From: Mycobacterium sp. E787
GTDB taxonomy: Bacteria; Actinomycetota; Actinomycetes; Mycobacteriales; Mycobacteriaceae
Length of the DNA stretch: 64,000 nucleotides
Reading direction: 5' to 3'
Assembly (NCBI RefSeq): GCF_001668725.1
Contig: NZ_LZKL01000111.1
Span: forward strand, 62,001 to 126,000
Numbering within the stretch: position 1 is the stretch's first letter; each line of letters begins with the position of its first letter. Below the pieces are notes generated by a model that saw only the letters and a list, made by a program, of their open reading frames with translations, had not been told where the DNA came from and made no database searches. Below are positions 1 to 8,772 of this stretch, in pieces. The position numbers and the translations under genes were made by a program.

Positions 1-1
1 C

Positions 2-118
2 GTCACAATTCTCACGACATATCTCACGCTGGGTGCGACGTTTCTGACGCTGGCTTTTGCGGATCTATTTTTAAAGGCGGCATTGCTCTTCGGGCTCGGG
101 ATATCGGTCCCGTTCTGA
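2..118 (+). CDS. PE-family protein, C-terminal end (partial)
   Basis: The reading frame enters from the left window edge and ends at a TGA at 116-118. The 38 visible residues are hydrophobic and finish in G-I-S-V-P-F. That closely resembles the G-V-P-I-P-F and G-M-P-I-F-G ends of the two complete PE proteins that follow, so this is read as the tail of a third tandem PE gene. Only the C-terminal segment is seen, so the diagnostic PE domain cannot be checked. The next gene starts 54 bases downstream. Confidence 0.55.
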   Translation, partial: VTILTTYLTLGATFLTLAFADLFLKAALLFGLGISVPF

Positions 119-172
119 TTGGCTTAGTCGATCGCAATTAAATTTTCATAATGACCGGGTCGGAGGACAAAG

Positions 173-712
173 ATGTCGTATGTGTTGGCGGCGCCGGGGA
201 TGATGGCGGCGGCGGCAGCGGACGTGGCGGCTGTTGGTTCGGCGGTCAGCGCTGCCCACCTGGCGGCGGCGGTGCCGACCGTCTCGGTGATTCCCGCGGC
301 CGCCGATGAGGTGTCGGCGAGCGTCGCGCAGGTGTTCTCGGGGGCGGCCCAGGAGTTTCACGCGCTGGCCGCAAAGGCGGCGGCGTTTGGGGAGCAGTTT
401 GTTCAGCACTTGACCACCGCCGCGGGCTCGTATGTGGCCGCTGAGGCGGCCAGCACCGCGTCGTTGCTGCAGTCAACCGCGAGTGCCGGCTCGGCCGCCA
501 GCGTCATACCCAACTTGCCGAGCCAGTTATTCAGTGCTGTAACGGGTCCGCTGACTTTGTTATCGACTTTTGTCGCCGAGTTCCGCGCATTGGCATCTCT
601 GGCATACTTTGATTCATATCTCGGGTTGGTTGTGGCTTACGAGTTGTCCGTTTTGGTGGAGCAGCTGTTGAAGTCCGTTCTGCCTTCTTTCGGCGTGCCT
701 ATCCCGTTTTAA
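173..712 (+). CDS. PE family protein
   Basis: This 179-residue protein starts MSYVLAAPGMM and has the alanine-rich helical N-terminal PE domain (about residues 1-95). It includes the Y87-V-A-A-E91 motif that fits the YxxxD/E secretion signal used by type VII (ESX) systems. The remainder is a short hydrophobic tail of about 80 residues, not a PGRS repeat. A GGAGGA ribosome binding site lies just before the ATG. PE proteins are secreted or surface-exposed mycobacterial proteins, and single PE genes are known beside GPL and trehalose-polyphleate lipid loci. No partner PPE gene is visible. The specific role is unknown. Confidence 0.9.
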   Translation: MSYVLAAPGMMAAAAADVAAVGSAVSAAHLAAAVPTVSVIPAAADEVSASVAQVFSGAAQEFHALAAKAAAFGEQFVQHLTTAAGSYVAAEAASTASLLQSTASAGSAASVIPNLPSQLFSAVTGPLTLLSTFVAEFRALASLAYFDSYLGLVVAYELSVLVEQLLKSVLPSFGVPIPF

Positions 713-985
713 TTGCCGTCCGCTGATTGCTCTGCGTCGTGTGAAGCCGGTGCCGCCGCGAACCGTTCGGGGCGACGCCGACCAGAGTGCGGGGGAAGCG
801 CTCGGCCACATCGCTCGCGGCCTTGAAGTCAGCCCGCGTGCCGGATGGCTCACCGTCACGTCGGATTCATGTTCCGTGAAAAGCCGTAGGCGACGACTTC
901 AGTCCGCCTAGAATCCTTGTGGTCTGACGGTGGAGGACCGCCCGGGCCTAGCGACAATCGGGGGCTTGCTAGTAGGTGGACCGAC

Positions 986-1525
986 ATGTCGTATGTGATC
1001 GCGGCGCCGGAGATGATGACATCGGCGGCAACGGAGTTGGCAACTGTCGGCGCGAACCTCGGCGCGGCCCACGCGGCTGCTGGGGGCGCGACCCTTACCG
1101 TGACGCCCGCCGCTGCCGATGAGGTGTCGGCGGCCGTCGCGGGGCTGTTCTCCCGTGCCGCCCAGGAGTATCAGGCCCTGGCCGGGCAGGCGGCGGCGTT
1201 TCATGAGCAGTTTGTGCAGCACTTGGCTGCCGGCGCGGGCTCGTACCTGGCCGGTGAGGCCGCCAACACCGCGGTACTGCAACCCTTGGTTGGGGGGGCG
1301 GCCTCGTCCACCAGCGCAGCCGCGTTTCCCAGCTCGATACTCGGTTTGTTCAACGGTGCACTGAGCCAATTGCTCAACGTGTTACCACCGGGCTTTTTGA
1401 ATTCACTAGAACATTACGTTATTCAACAACTTCTTCTGCTCCTCTACGCATTCGCCTATGTGTCGGCGGAGGTATTGAAAATGATCATCCCGATTCTGGC
1501 GCTGGGGATGCCGATTTTTGGGTAG
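986..1525 (+). CDS. PE family protein
   Basis: This is a second complete PE protein, again 179 residues, starting MSYVIAAPEMM. The frame is open further upstream, but the ATG at 986 matches the family N-terminus and the upstream neighbour. The PE domain covers about the first 95 residues and includes a YxxxE motif (Y-L-A-G-E). The C-terminal half is hydrophobic and ends G-M-P-I-F-G. Equal length and the same domain plan show that it arose by tandem duplication. It converges on mmpL4b, whose stop codon lies about 90 bases further on. Likely secreted through an ESX system (family knowledge); the function in this locus is not known. Confidence 0.9.
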   Translation: MSYVIAAPEMMTSAATELATVGANLGAAHAAAGGATLTVTPAAADEVSAAVAGLFSRAAQEYQALAGQAAAFHEQFVQHLAAGAGSYLAGEAANTAVLQPLVGGAASSTSAAAFPSSILGLFNGALSQLLNVLPPGFLNSLEHYVIQQLLLLLYAFAYVSAEVLKMIIPILALGMPIFG

Positions 1526-1613
1526 CGGCACAGTGTCACAGCCGGCTCATCCGCCGGTGTCGAGTGCTCGCTTAATGGAAATACCGGATCCCTGGTGAGT
1601 GGCGAGCGCCGGC

Positions 1614-4526
1614 CTAGACCGAGAGCCTCGGGAGCTCGGTTGTGACCGCGTCGTCGGCGACGTCGTCGTGCAGCAACAATTCTCGTACCAGCGGACGCGG
1701 TCCCTCGGATCGAAGCATGAAACTGGCCGGGCGCGGACGGACTACCTGAGGCCACCAGAACCAACGCCCGAGCAGCGCGGCGATTGACGGTGTCATGAAC
1801 GAGCGCACGACCAACGTGTCGAACAACAGCCCCAGGCCGATGGTGGTACCGACCTGACCGATAATCCGCAAATCGCTGAAAATCATCGAGGCCATGGTGA
1901 AGGCGAACACAAGTCCCGCGTTCGTCACGACCTTGCCCGTGCCCCCCATGGCGCGGATAATTCCGGTGTTGATGCCTGCGGCTATTTCCTCTTTCATCCG
2001 GGATACCAGCAGCAGGTTATAGTCAGAACCCACCGCCAACAGGACGATCAAGGACATCGGAAGCACCATCCAGTGCAATTTGATGCCGAGAAGATACTGC
2101 CAAACAAGTACCGAAAGCCCAAATGAGGCGCCCAGCGAAAGCACGACCGTACCCACGATAACCAGCGCGGCCACGAAGCTGCGCGTCAGTACGAGCATGA
2201 TGACGAAAATCAGGCAGAGTGCACCGACGAACGCAATCCGCAGGTCATATTTCGAGCCGTCCCGGAAGTCCTTGAAGGTCGACGCGGTGCCGGCGAGATA
2301 AATCTGGGCGTCCTTCAGGGGCGTCGTCTTGAGCGCCTCCTCGGCCGCGGCCCTTAGTTGATCGATGCGCGCTATGCCCTCGGGAGTCCCGGGATCGCCC
2401 CGATGCAGGATGATGAATCGGGCCGCTTTGCCGTCCGGGGACACGAAAGAACTTTCTGCGCGCTGGAAGTCCGGATTCGCGAAAACTTCCGGGGGCAGAT
2501 AGAAGGAGTCGTCGTCCCTGGCCGCGTCGAACGCCTGCCCCATGGCGGTGGCATCCCGGCCAGAATCGTCCATCTGGCCGAAAGTCCCGGACATGGTGCT
2601 GTGCATCGTCAGGAGCATCGCCCGCGCATCTTCCTCTATCGCGATCAGCCGCGGCATCGGTTTGGTTAATTCTGGCAACAGCAGGTCCAGCTTGTTGAGA
2701 TCGTGCACGATATCGGTGAGTTTGTCGCTCAACTCGTAGACACCGTCGACGAGGTCAAATATCGATCGCAACGACACGCATATTGGTATATCGTAGCAGT
2801 GCTTTTCCCAATAAAAGTAGCTACGAATCGGTCTCCAAGTATCCTCAAAATCTGCAATGCTATCTCTCAACTCATAAACAAGTTGAGCCATCTCATTCGT
2901 TTTGACGATCGTGTGGTGAGTAAGTTCATTCATCCGCAACTGAATGGCGTATAGACGTTTCGTGATAACGATTTGCTGCGCCAGCATATCGGCCTCTTTG
3001 AGGATATCGTTGAGAGTGCCTTCTGTGGTTTTCATGCTTTGCAGCATGGCCGCATTTTGCATGCTGATGATAAAGGGTATCGAAGTGTGTTCGATCGGTG
3101 TCCCTTCGGGTCGCGTTATGCCTTGCACGCGTGAAACGCCCGGAACGCGAAAAATTCGCTTTGCAAGCTTGTGCAGCACTAGAAAGTCCGCTGGATTGCG
3201 CATGTCATGATCAGTTTCGATCATCAAAATCTCGGGCATCATTCGCGATTGCGAGAAATGACGGTCAGCGGCCGTATAGCCCAAATTCGCCGGAATGTCT
3301 TTCGGCAGATAGAGCCGGTCGTTATAGCTCGTTTTGTAGCCGGGCAGCGTCACCAAACCGATCAGTGCGACTGCCAACGTCGTGACCAGAATCGGTGCCG
3401 GCCAGCGGACGATCGCCGTGCCGACCCCGCGCCACCGGCGCTGGGCGATTCGCCGTTTGGGGTCGCACATACCGAAGCGACTGGCGACCGCCAGCACTGC
3501 CGGCACCAGCGTGAGTGCCACCGCGACCGCGACGAGCATGCCGACGGCGCACGGCACGCCTATCGTCTGGAAGATCGGCAACCGGGTAAAGCTCAGGCAC
3601 AACATTGCCCCGGCGATCGTCAAACCGGAACCCAAGACGACGGGAGTGACCCCGCGGTAGGTGGTGTAGTAAGCCGTCTCGGGGTCCTCGCCGGCCTGAC
3701 GCGCCTCCTGGTACCGGCCGAAGAAGAATATGCCGTAGTCGGTTCCGGCGGCCATCGCGAGCGCCACCAGCAGATTGATGGCGAACGTGGAGAGTACGAC
3801 GATGCTGTTGTCGGCCAGAAATGCGATGATTCCCCGGGCCGAAAGCACTTCGATCCCGACTCCGATCAACAACAGCACCACCGTGGTCACCGAACGGTAG
3901 ACCAGAAGCAGCACCACAAAGATGATCACGGCGCCGATCAGCGTCATTTTCAGAATGGATTGGTTGCCGCTGCGCACCATGTCCGGAACCAGCGCTGCCG
4001 GGCCGGTGACATGGACCTCGATACCGGGTGGTGGCGGAGTCTGCTTCACGATATTCCGGACCGCCGCCACGGATTCCTGTCCCAAGGTGGTGCCCTGGTT
4101 GCCGGCGAGATTCAATTGCACATATGCGGCCTTGCCATCGGGGCTTTGCACACCCCCCGCCGTGAGGCGGTCTCCCCACAAATCCTGTACGAATTCAACA
4201 TGCCGCGGGTCGGTTCTCAACTTGCGTATTAATTCGCGGTAGTAGGTGCGGGCCTCGTCGCCGAGCGGTTGCTGTCCCTCCAGCACGATCATCGCGAAGC
4301 TGTCCGAATCGGATTCTTTGAAGAGCTTGCCCATCCGTGTCATGGCGTGCACCGAGGGCGCGTCTTGAGCGACCAATGGCACCGAATGCTCTTCGCCGAC
4401 CCGTTCGAGCGGTGGAACCCCGAAAGTCACGGTGAGCGTCACCGCCACCCACGCCAGGATGATGAAGGGCGAGAGCTTGCGGATCGTCCGCGCTGTGAAA
4501 GGGGGCCGAGGGCTTTCGGTGCTCAT
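1614..4526 (-). CDS. mmpL4b: MmpL family lipid transporter (MmpL4b-like)
   Basis: This 970-residue RND-type transporter has a first membrane segment near residue 20-40, a large periplasmic loop, a membrane block with the G-T-D-Y-G motif (D about 263), a second loop and a second membrane block with G-S-D-Y-N (D about 834). These Asp-Tyr pairs belong to the proton relay of MmpL proteins. The loop motif H-C-Y-D-I-P-x-C is shared with the neighbouring paralogue. It is the last gene of the mmpS-mmpL4a-mmpL4b operon, and its ATG overlaps the stop of a decayed mmpS (ATGA). In GPL producers such pairs export GPL across the inner membrane with MmpS4. The a/b label follows gene order and is inferred. 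Confidence 0.9.
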   Translation of the reverse strand: MSTESPRPPFTARTIRKLSPFIILAWVAVTLTVTFGVPPLERVGEEHSVPLVAQDAPSVHAMTRMGKLFKESDSDSFAMIVLEGQQPLGDEARTYYRELIRKLRTDPRHVEFVQDLWGDRLTAGGVQSPDGKAAYVQLNLAGNQGTTLGQESVAAVRNIVKQTPPPPGIEVHVTGPAALVPDMVRSGNQSILKMTLIGAVIIFVVLLLVYRSVTTVVLLLIGVGIEVLSARGIIAFLADNSIVVLSTFAINLLVALAMAAGTDYGIFFFGRYQEARQAGEDPETAYYTTYRGVTPVVLGSGLTIAGAMLCLSFTRLPIFQTIGVPCAVGMLVAVAVALTLVPAVLAVASRFGMCDPKRRIAQRRWRGVGTAIVRWPAPILVTTLAVALIGLVTLPGYKTSYNDRLYLPKDIPANLGYTAADRHFSQSRMMPEILMIETDHDMRNPADFLVLHKLAKRIFRVPGVSRVQGITRPEGTPIEHTSIPFIISMQNAAMLQSMKTTEGTLNDILKEADMLAQQIVITKRLYAIQLRMNELTHHTIVKTNEMAQLVYELRDSIADFEDTWRPIRSYFYWEKHCYDIPICVSLRSIFDLVDGVYELSDKLTDIVHDLNKLDLLLPELTKPMPRLIAIEEDARAMLLTMHSTMSGTFGQMDDSGRDATAMGQAFDAARDDDSFYLPPEVFANPDFQRAESSFVSPDGKAARFIILHRGDPGTPEGIARIDQLRAAAEEALKTTPLKDAQIYLAGTASTFKDFRDGSKYDLRIAFVGALCLIFVIMLVLTRSFVAALVIVGTVVLSLGASFGLSVLVWQYLLGIKLHWMVLPMSLIVLLAVGSDYNLLLVSRMKEEIAAGINTGIIRAMGGTGKVVTNAGLVFAFTMASMIFSDLRIIGQVGTTIGLGLLFDTLVVRSFMTPSIAALLGRWFWWPQVVRPRPASFMLRSEGPRPLVRELLLHDDVADDAVTTELPRLSV

Positions 4527-4690
4527 GTGGCCGTCAACCGGGAGAAGCTAACCGCGCCCGCTTCGTGCGAAGTCGTCTCGGTCTTGACCACACCGGGCAC
4601 CTCGATACGGCAGCCCCTGCTGTCGCTATCGCTGTGTACCACGATGCTCCCACGGGTCGCCGACTTTGCGCTGAGCTGGAAATCTGCCAC
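4523..4690 (-). pseudogene. mmpS relic between the two mmpL genes
   Basis: The 170 bases between mmpL4a and mmpL4b still encode the C-terminal part of an MmpS protein. The frame reads ...S-R-G-C-R-I-E-V-P-G-V-V-K-T-E-T-T, matching S-I-G-C-R-I-L-V-D-G-V-V-K-A-E-K-T in the intact mmpS upstream. The N-terminal membrane anchor is missing, a TGA closes the frame upstream at 4706-4708, and the end is diverged. Its stop overlaps the ATG of mmpL4b exactly as the intact mmpS stop overlaps mmpL4a. The simplest reading is duplication of an mmpS-mmpL unit followed by loss of the second mmpS. A 55-residue product from the GTG at 4690 is possible but unproven. Confidence 0.75.
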
Positions 4691-4700
4691 TGGGGTGCCG

Positions 4701-7574
4701 CTATCTCAGCAATAGGGCGCGAACCAACGGACGGGGGCCGGTCGGGCGAAGTAATGCACTGGCCGGGCGCGGGCGCACCTGTTGCGGCCACCAGAACCAA
4801 CGGCCCAGCAGTGCGGCGATGGACGGGGTCATGAACGCGCGCACGATCAGAGTGTCGAAGAGCAGGCCGATCCCGATCGTGGTGCCCATCTGGCCGATGC
4901 TGAGCAAATCGCTAACCAGCATGGACGCCATCGTGAAGGCGAACACCAGGCCCGCATTCGTAACGACCTTGCCGGTACCACCCATTGCCCGAATGATGCC
5001 GGTGTTGATACCGGCGCCAATTTCCTCTTTCATCCGGGAGACCAGCAGCAAATTGTAGTCCGACCCGACAGCCAAAAGGAGGATCACTGACGTGGCGAGA
5101 ATCGCCCAGTGGATCTGTATGCCGAGCAAGTCCTGCCAGACCAGCACGGACAGCCCGTAGGACGCCCCTAGCGACAGCAATACGGTGCCGACGATGACGA
5201 GGGCTGCGACAAAGCTCCGCGTCATCAGCAGCATGATGATGAAAATGAGGCAGAGCGCGGCGACGACCGCGATGATGAGGTCGATCGTGGAACCGACGAC
5301 GAGGTCTTTGGTGATCGCTGCGGTGCCGGTGAGGTAGATCCTCGAGTCTTCCAGCGGTGTTCCCTTGAGTGCCTCGGCGGCGGCACTCTTTATCGCATCC
5401 ACCCGCGAGATGCCCGCGGGCGAGGCGGGATCTCCCTTCTGTGAAATGAGCATGCGCATGTTCTTCCCGTCCGGCGACAAGAACACGTCGATGATTCGTT
5501 TGTAGTCCTTATTCTTGAACGCGTCTGGCGGCAGATAGAAAGAATCGTCATTTTCCGCCTTGTCGAACGCCTTCCCCATGGCAGTTGCGTTATTGCCGTT
5601 CTCGTCCATCTGGCCGATGGTTCCCGACATCGTGCTATGCATGGTCAGCATCATGGCTCGCATGCTTTTCATGATCGCGATCATCGGCGGGAATTCGGCG
5701 GCGAGTTGCGGCATGAGCACATCAAGCTGATCGAGGTCTACCAGCACTTCCTGAAGCTTATCGGTAAGGGCGTCGACACCGTCGATTGCATCAAACAGCG
5801 AGCGCAATGAGTAGCAGACCGGGATATCGTAGCAGTGCTTTTCCCAGTAAAAATAGCTGCGAATCGGCCTGAAGAAATCCTCGAAATCGGAGACATGATC
5901 CCGCAATTCGTTCGTGATCGCCTGCATTTCGTGAGTTTCCTGGATCATGTGATGGGTCGTGGCAACGAGGCTACGAATTAGGTCATACATGTGCTCCATG
6001 ATCCTGATAGTTTCTGCTAACTGGTCGGCCTGCTTGAGCATGTCATTCATACGCGCTTGCTGGAAGCCCATGCTTTGTGACATGGCGGCCTGTTGCAAAC
6101 TCAACATGAAAGGTATCGACGTGTGTGCCAGCGGGGTTCCCTGAGGCCTAGTGACGGCCTGCACCTGAGAGATGCCCGGAACATTGAGGATGGCCTTTGC
6201 CAGTTTATTCAGCACTAAGAAATCTGCCGGATTGCGCAGATCGTGGTCAGACTCGACCAATAGGATTTCGGGCGTCATCATCGCCGATGGGGGAAAATGT
6301 CGCGCTGCAGCAGCAATTCCCAAATTGGCTGGAATATCTTTGGGGATGAACTTCTGGTCATTGTAGCTAGGTTTGTATCCCGGGAGCGTCAAGAGTCCGA
6401 CAAGCGCCACTGCCACCGTCGCGATGAGGATAGGGGCCGGCCACCGAACGATGGCCGTACCTACCCGCCGCCATCCGCGAACCCGAATCTTCCGTTTTGG
6501 CTCGAACAGGCCGAAACGGCTTCCTAGGGCCAAAACTGATGGAACCAGCGTGAGCGCGACCGCGACCGCGACCAATACTCCTACCGCGCAAGGGATGCCT
6601 AGGGCCTTGAAAAAGGGGAGTCGGGTAAAGGTGAGGCAGAATAGCGCGCCGGCGATCGTCACACCGGACGCCAAGACGACCTTGGCGACCCCTCGGTAGG
6701 TGGTGTAAAAGGCCGCTTCCCGGTCCTGGCCAGACTGACGAGCTTCATGATATCGCCCGATGAAAAATATCCCGTAATCGGTTCCGGCCGCGATGCCGAT
6801 GGATACCAGGAGATTGACACCGAAGGTGGTCAGACCAAGAAGCCCATGATGGCCAAGGAAGGCGACAGTTTCACGGGCCGCCTGCAGTTCTAGCCCTACC
6901 ACCAGCAATAAAAGAATTACTGTAGTGATCGAACGGTACACAAGAAGCAACATGATCAGGATCACCGCGACGCTGACCGCCGTCATCGTGATGATGGTCC
7001 TGTCGCCACTGTGGCCCATGTCGGCAGCGACCGCCGCGGGCCCGGTGACATACGCATTCACCCCAGGCGGCGCGGGCGTCCGCGCGACGATTCGCTGGAC
7101 CGCTTCGATCGATTCGTTCCCCAGGGTCTGCCCTGGGTTGCCGGCGAGAACCAGCTGCACATATGCGGCTTTGCCATCGGCGCTCTGCACGGCGCCCCTG
7201 GTGAGTTCATCACCCCAGAAGTCTTGAATGTGCTGCACATGCTTCGGATCGTCTCGCAACTGACGAACCAGACGGTCGTAATACTGGTGAGCCTCGTCGC
7301 CGAGGGGCTGCTGACCCTCCAGGACAATCGTCACCATGCCGCCGCTGGAACCGGATTGCTTGAAGTCTTCATTCGCGCGCTGAGCCGCCTTGAACGACGG
7401 CGCGTCTGTTGGATTAAGGGATACCGAACGCTCTGCCTCTACCTGCTCCAAGGAGGGCACGCTGATACCCAAGACGGCGATGATCGCCAACCACGCCAAA
7501 ATGATTGCCGCAGAGAAGCGATAGATCGTCCGCGCCACCAGTGGCCGAGCGTCGTGCGGCGCTTGGTCGCTCAT
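4701..7574 (-). CDS. mmpL4a: MmpL family lipid transporter (MmpL4a-like)
   Basis: This 957-residue MmpL transporter is clearly paralogous to the next gene (same H-C-Y-D-I-P-V-C loop and the same W-F-W-W-P-Q C-terminal region). The proton-relay motifs G-T-D-Y-G (about D266) and G-S-D-Y-N (about D838) are intact. Its ATG overlaps the mmpS stop (ATGA), which implies translational coupling. In GPL-producing mycobacteria, mmpS4, mmpL4a and mmpL4b form one operon needed for GPL export. A flippase/export role for the lipid made by this locus follows by family and context. It acts in the inner membrane with periplasmic loops. Confidence 0.9.
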   Translation of the reverse strand: MSDQAPHDARPLVARTIYRFSAAIILAWLAIIAVLGISVPSLEQVEAERSVSLNPTDAPSFKAAQRANEDFKQSGSSGGMVTIVLEGQQPLGDEAHQYYDRLVRQLRDDPKHVQHIQDFWGDELTRGAVQSADGKAAYVQLVLAGNPGQTLGNESIEAVQRIVARTPAPPGVNAYVTGPAAVAADMGHSGDRTIITMTAVSVAVILIMLLLVYRSITTVILLLLVVGLELQAARETVAFLGHHGLLGLTTFGVNLLVSIGIAAGTDYGIFFIGRYHEARQSGQDREAAFYTTYRGVAKVVLASGVTIAGALFCLTFTRLPFFKALGIPCAVGVLVAVAVALTLVPSVLALGSRFGLFEPKRKIRVRGWRRVGTAIVRWPAPILIATVAVALVGLLTLPGYKPSYNDQKFIPKDIPANLGIAAAARHFPPSAMMTPEILLVESDHDLRNPADFLVLNKLAKAILNVPGISQVQAVTRPQGTPLAHTSIPFMLSLQQAAMSQSMGFQQARMNDMLKQADQLAETIRIMEHMYDLIRSLVATTHHMIQETHEMQAITNELRDHVSDFEDFFRPIRSYFYWEKHCYDIPVCYSLRSLFDAIDGVDALTDKLQEVLVDLDQLDVLMPQLAAEFPPMIAIMKSMRAMMLTMHSTMSGTIGQMDENGNNATAMGKAFDKAENDDSFYLPPDAFKNKDYKRIIDVFLSPDGKNMRMLISQKGDPASPAGISRVDAIKSAAAEALKGTPLEDSRIYLTGTAAITKDLVVGSTIDLIIAVVAALCLIFIIMLLMTRSFVAALVIVGTVLLSLGASYGLSVLVWQDLLGIQIHWAILATSVILLLAVGSDYNLLLVSRMKEEIGAGINTGIIRAMGGTGKVVTNAGLVFAFTMASMLVSDLLSIGQMGTTIGIGLLFDTLIVRAFMTPSIAALLGRWFWWPQQVRPRPASALLRPTGPRPLVRALLLR

Positions 7575-8005
7575 GCGGCCTTCTGCGTGCAGGAAACGTA
7601 AGTGCTGACTTCGTGCTCCGCGGTCTTTTCGGCCTTGACCACGCCGTCCACCAGGATGCGGCAGCCGATACTGTCAGCATCGTCCTGCGCCGCGACGTCT
7701 ACGACGGTCGTCGCAGAGCCGATCGGGAACTCCAATGACCATGGCAACGGGACCGCCTTGATTCGCTGCGGATTGCCATCGCCGTCGAAGTAGCTGATCT
7801 CGGCAACACTTCCCGACGGTCCGAACACCTCATATCTCACATGCTTGGGGTTGTAGGGTTTGGCCTCATCTTTTCTGGTGTCGGAATACGCGGGCAATTT
7901 ATCCGAGCCGAAGATGCCGTGCAGCCGCGAGACGGTGAAGCCTCCCGCGCCGATCACCACCAGGATGACCAGCGGGACCCACAGCCGGCGCAGGATCTGG
8001 AACAT
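7571..8005 (-). CDS. mmpS4: MmpS family membrane protein (MmpS4-like)
   Basis: From the ATG at 8005 the product is 144 residues, the usual MmpS size. It has one N-terminal membrane anchor (about residues 8-26, L-W-V-P-L-V-I-L-V-V-I-G-A-G-G) followed by a periplasmic domain with S-I-G-C-R-I near the C-terminus. The frame stays open upstream to an ATG at 8188, which would add 61 arginine/proline-rich residues. The shorter form fits the family and has a GGGA element upstream, but the long form cannot be excluded. MmpS proteins are accessory subunits of MmpL transporters. The stop overlaps the start of mmpL4a. Confidence 0.85.
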   Translation of the reverse strand: MFQILRRLWVPLVILVVIGAGGFTVSRLHGIFGSDKLPAYSDTRKDEAKPYNPKHVRYEVFGPSGSVAEISYFDGDGNPQRIKAVPLPWSLEFPIGSATTVVDVAAQDDADSIGCRILVDGVVKAEKTAEHEVSTYVSCTQKAA

Positions 8006-8327
8006 CGCAAATCCCGGGCTACGACGCCTCTTTGCGGTTCCCCCGGACGCATGAGGCGCGGGCGAAGGTTCGCTCGCAGCCCGCCGGCGAAAAAGTCGTC
8101 GGCCGGGCCGTTGGCCAGGCTCTTGACCGCCTAGCGTGGCGACATCGGACTCAGCTCGCTCAGCGTTCCGCACGCTGCCTTCAACCACCGCACCACCTTA
8201 AGCCGACACGAGTCCAATAACGGATTCTTAACATAGTCCAGGCCAACACGGTCTACCTGAGTTTTTCCATAAAGTTCCAGGTGTCCGCCCTGCGAGCGGC
8301 GCGCGGGCGGCGAAATCCGGCACGCGG

Positions 8328-8680
8328 CTACGCTTCCCGGGCGTTGATCGCCACCTCGACTTCTTCTTCTTGCGCGTGCGCCACCTGCTGCGCGGTGTAG
8401 CGGATGAGGAGCGCCGCCGCGCCGATGAGGATGGCCATCCCGCTCAGCCACAGGAAAGCCGTAGGTGTAGCCGTGATCCAGCGCCGTGCAATTGGGCATC
8501 GTTCATGGACTTCACCGGCGCATGGACGCCGCCCAGGTGCAGCGTGCGCGACATGATGACGCCGTGGATGACGGCCAGCATGATCGGCGCGCCCAGGCTC
8601 GGCGGCACCGTCGAGATCGCCGACGCGGGCCCGAAGTTGTTCAGGGCCGATGCTGGCAATCGGCGCGGCTTCCAGGCCAT
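8328..8680 (-). pseudogene. Broken C-terminal fragment of an EmrB/QacA-type MFS exporter
   Basis: On the minus strand an MFS-like tail can be read only by switching frame. One frame gives S-L-G-A-P-I-M-L-A-V-I-H-G-V-I-M-S-R-T-L-H-L-G-G, then A-L-D-H-G-Y-T-Y-G-F in a second frame, then L-W-L-S-G-M-A-I-L-I-G-A-A-A-L-L-I and R-Y-T-A-Q-Q-V-A-H-A-Q in a third, ending at a TAG (8328-8330). Membrane-segment character and the Y-T-A-x-Q-V-A-H-A end resemble 14-TM drug exporters of mycobacteria. Two frameshifts and loss of the N-terminal part make it a pseudogene. It probably marks a recombination boundary of the lipid locus. Confidence 0.6.
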
Positions 8681-8772
8681 CTAGTCAACATAAGTGCAAT
8701 AGCGATTTCCGAACGAAATTAGAGGACTGGCCGGGGGCCGGTACGTGGCTCAGGTCTCGGCCGGCCGATTCG

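Noticed and set aside
3207..4232. 341-codon plus-strand frame opposite mmpL4b
   Set aside because: Histidine/aspartate/arginine-rich nonsense typical of the antisense of a GC-rich membrane-protein gene.
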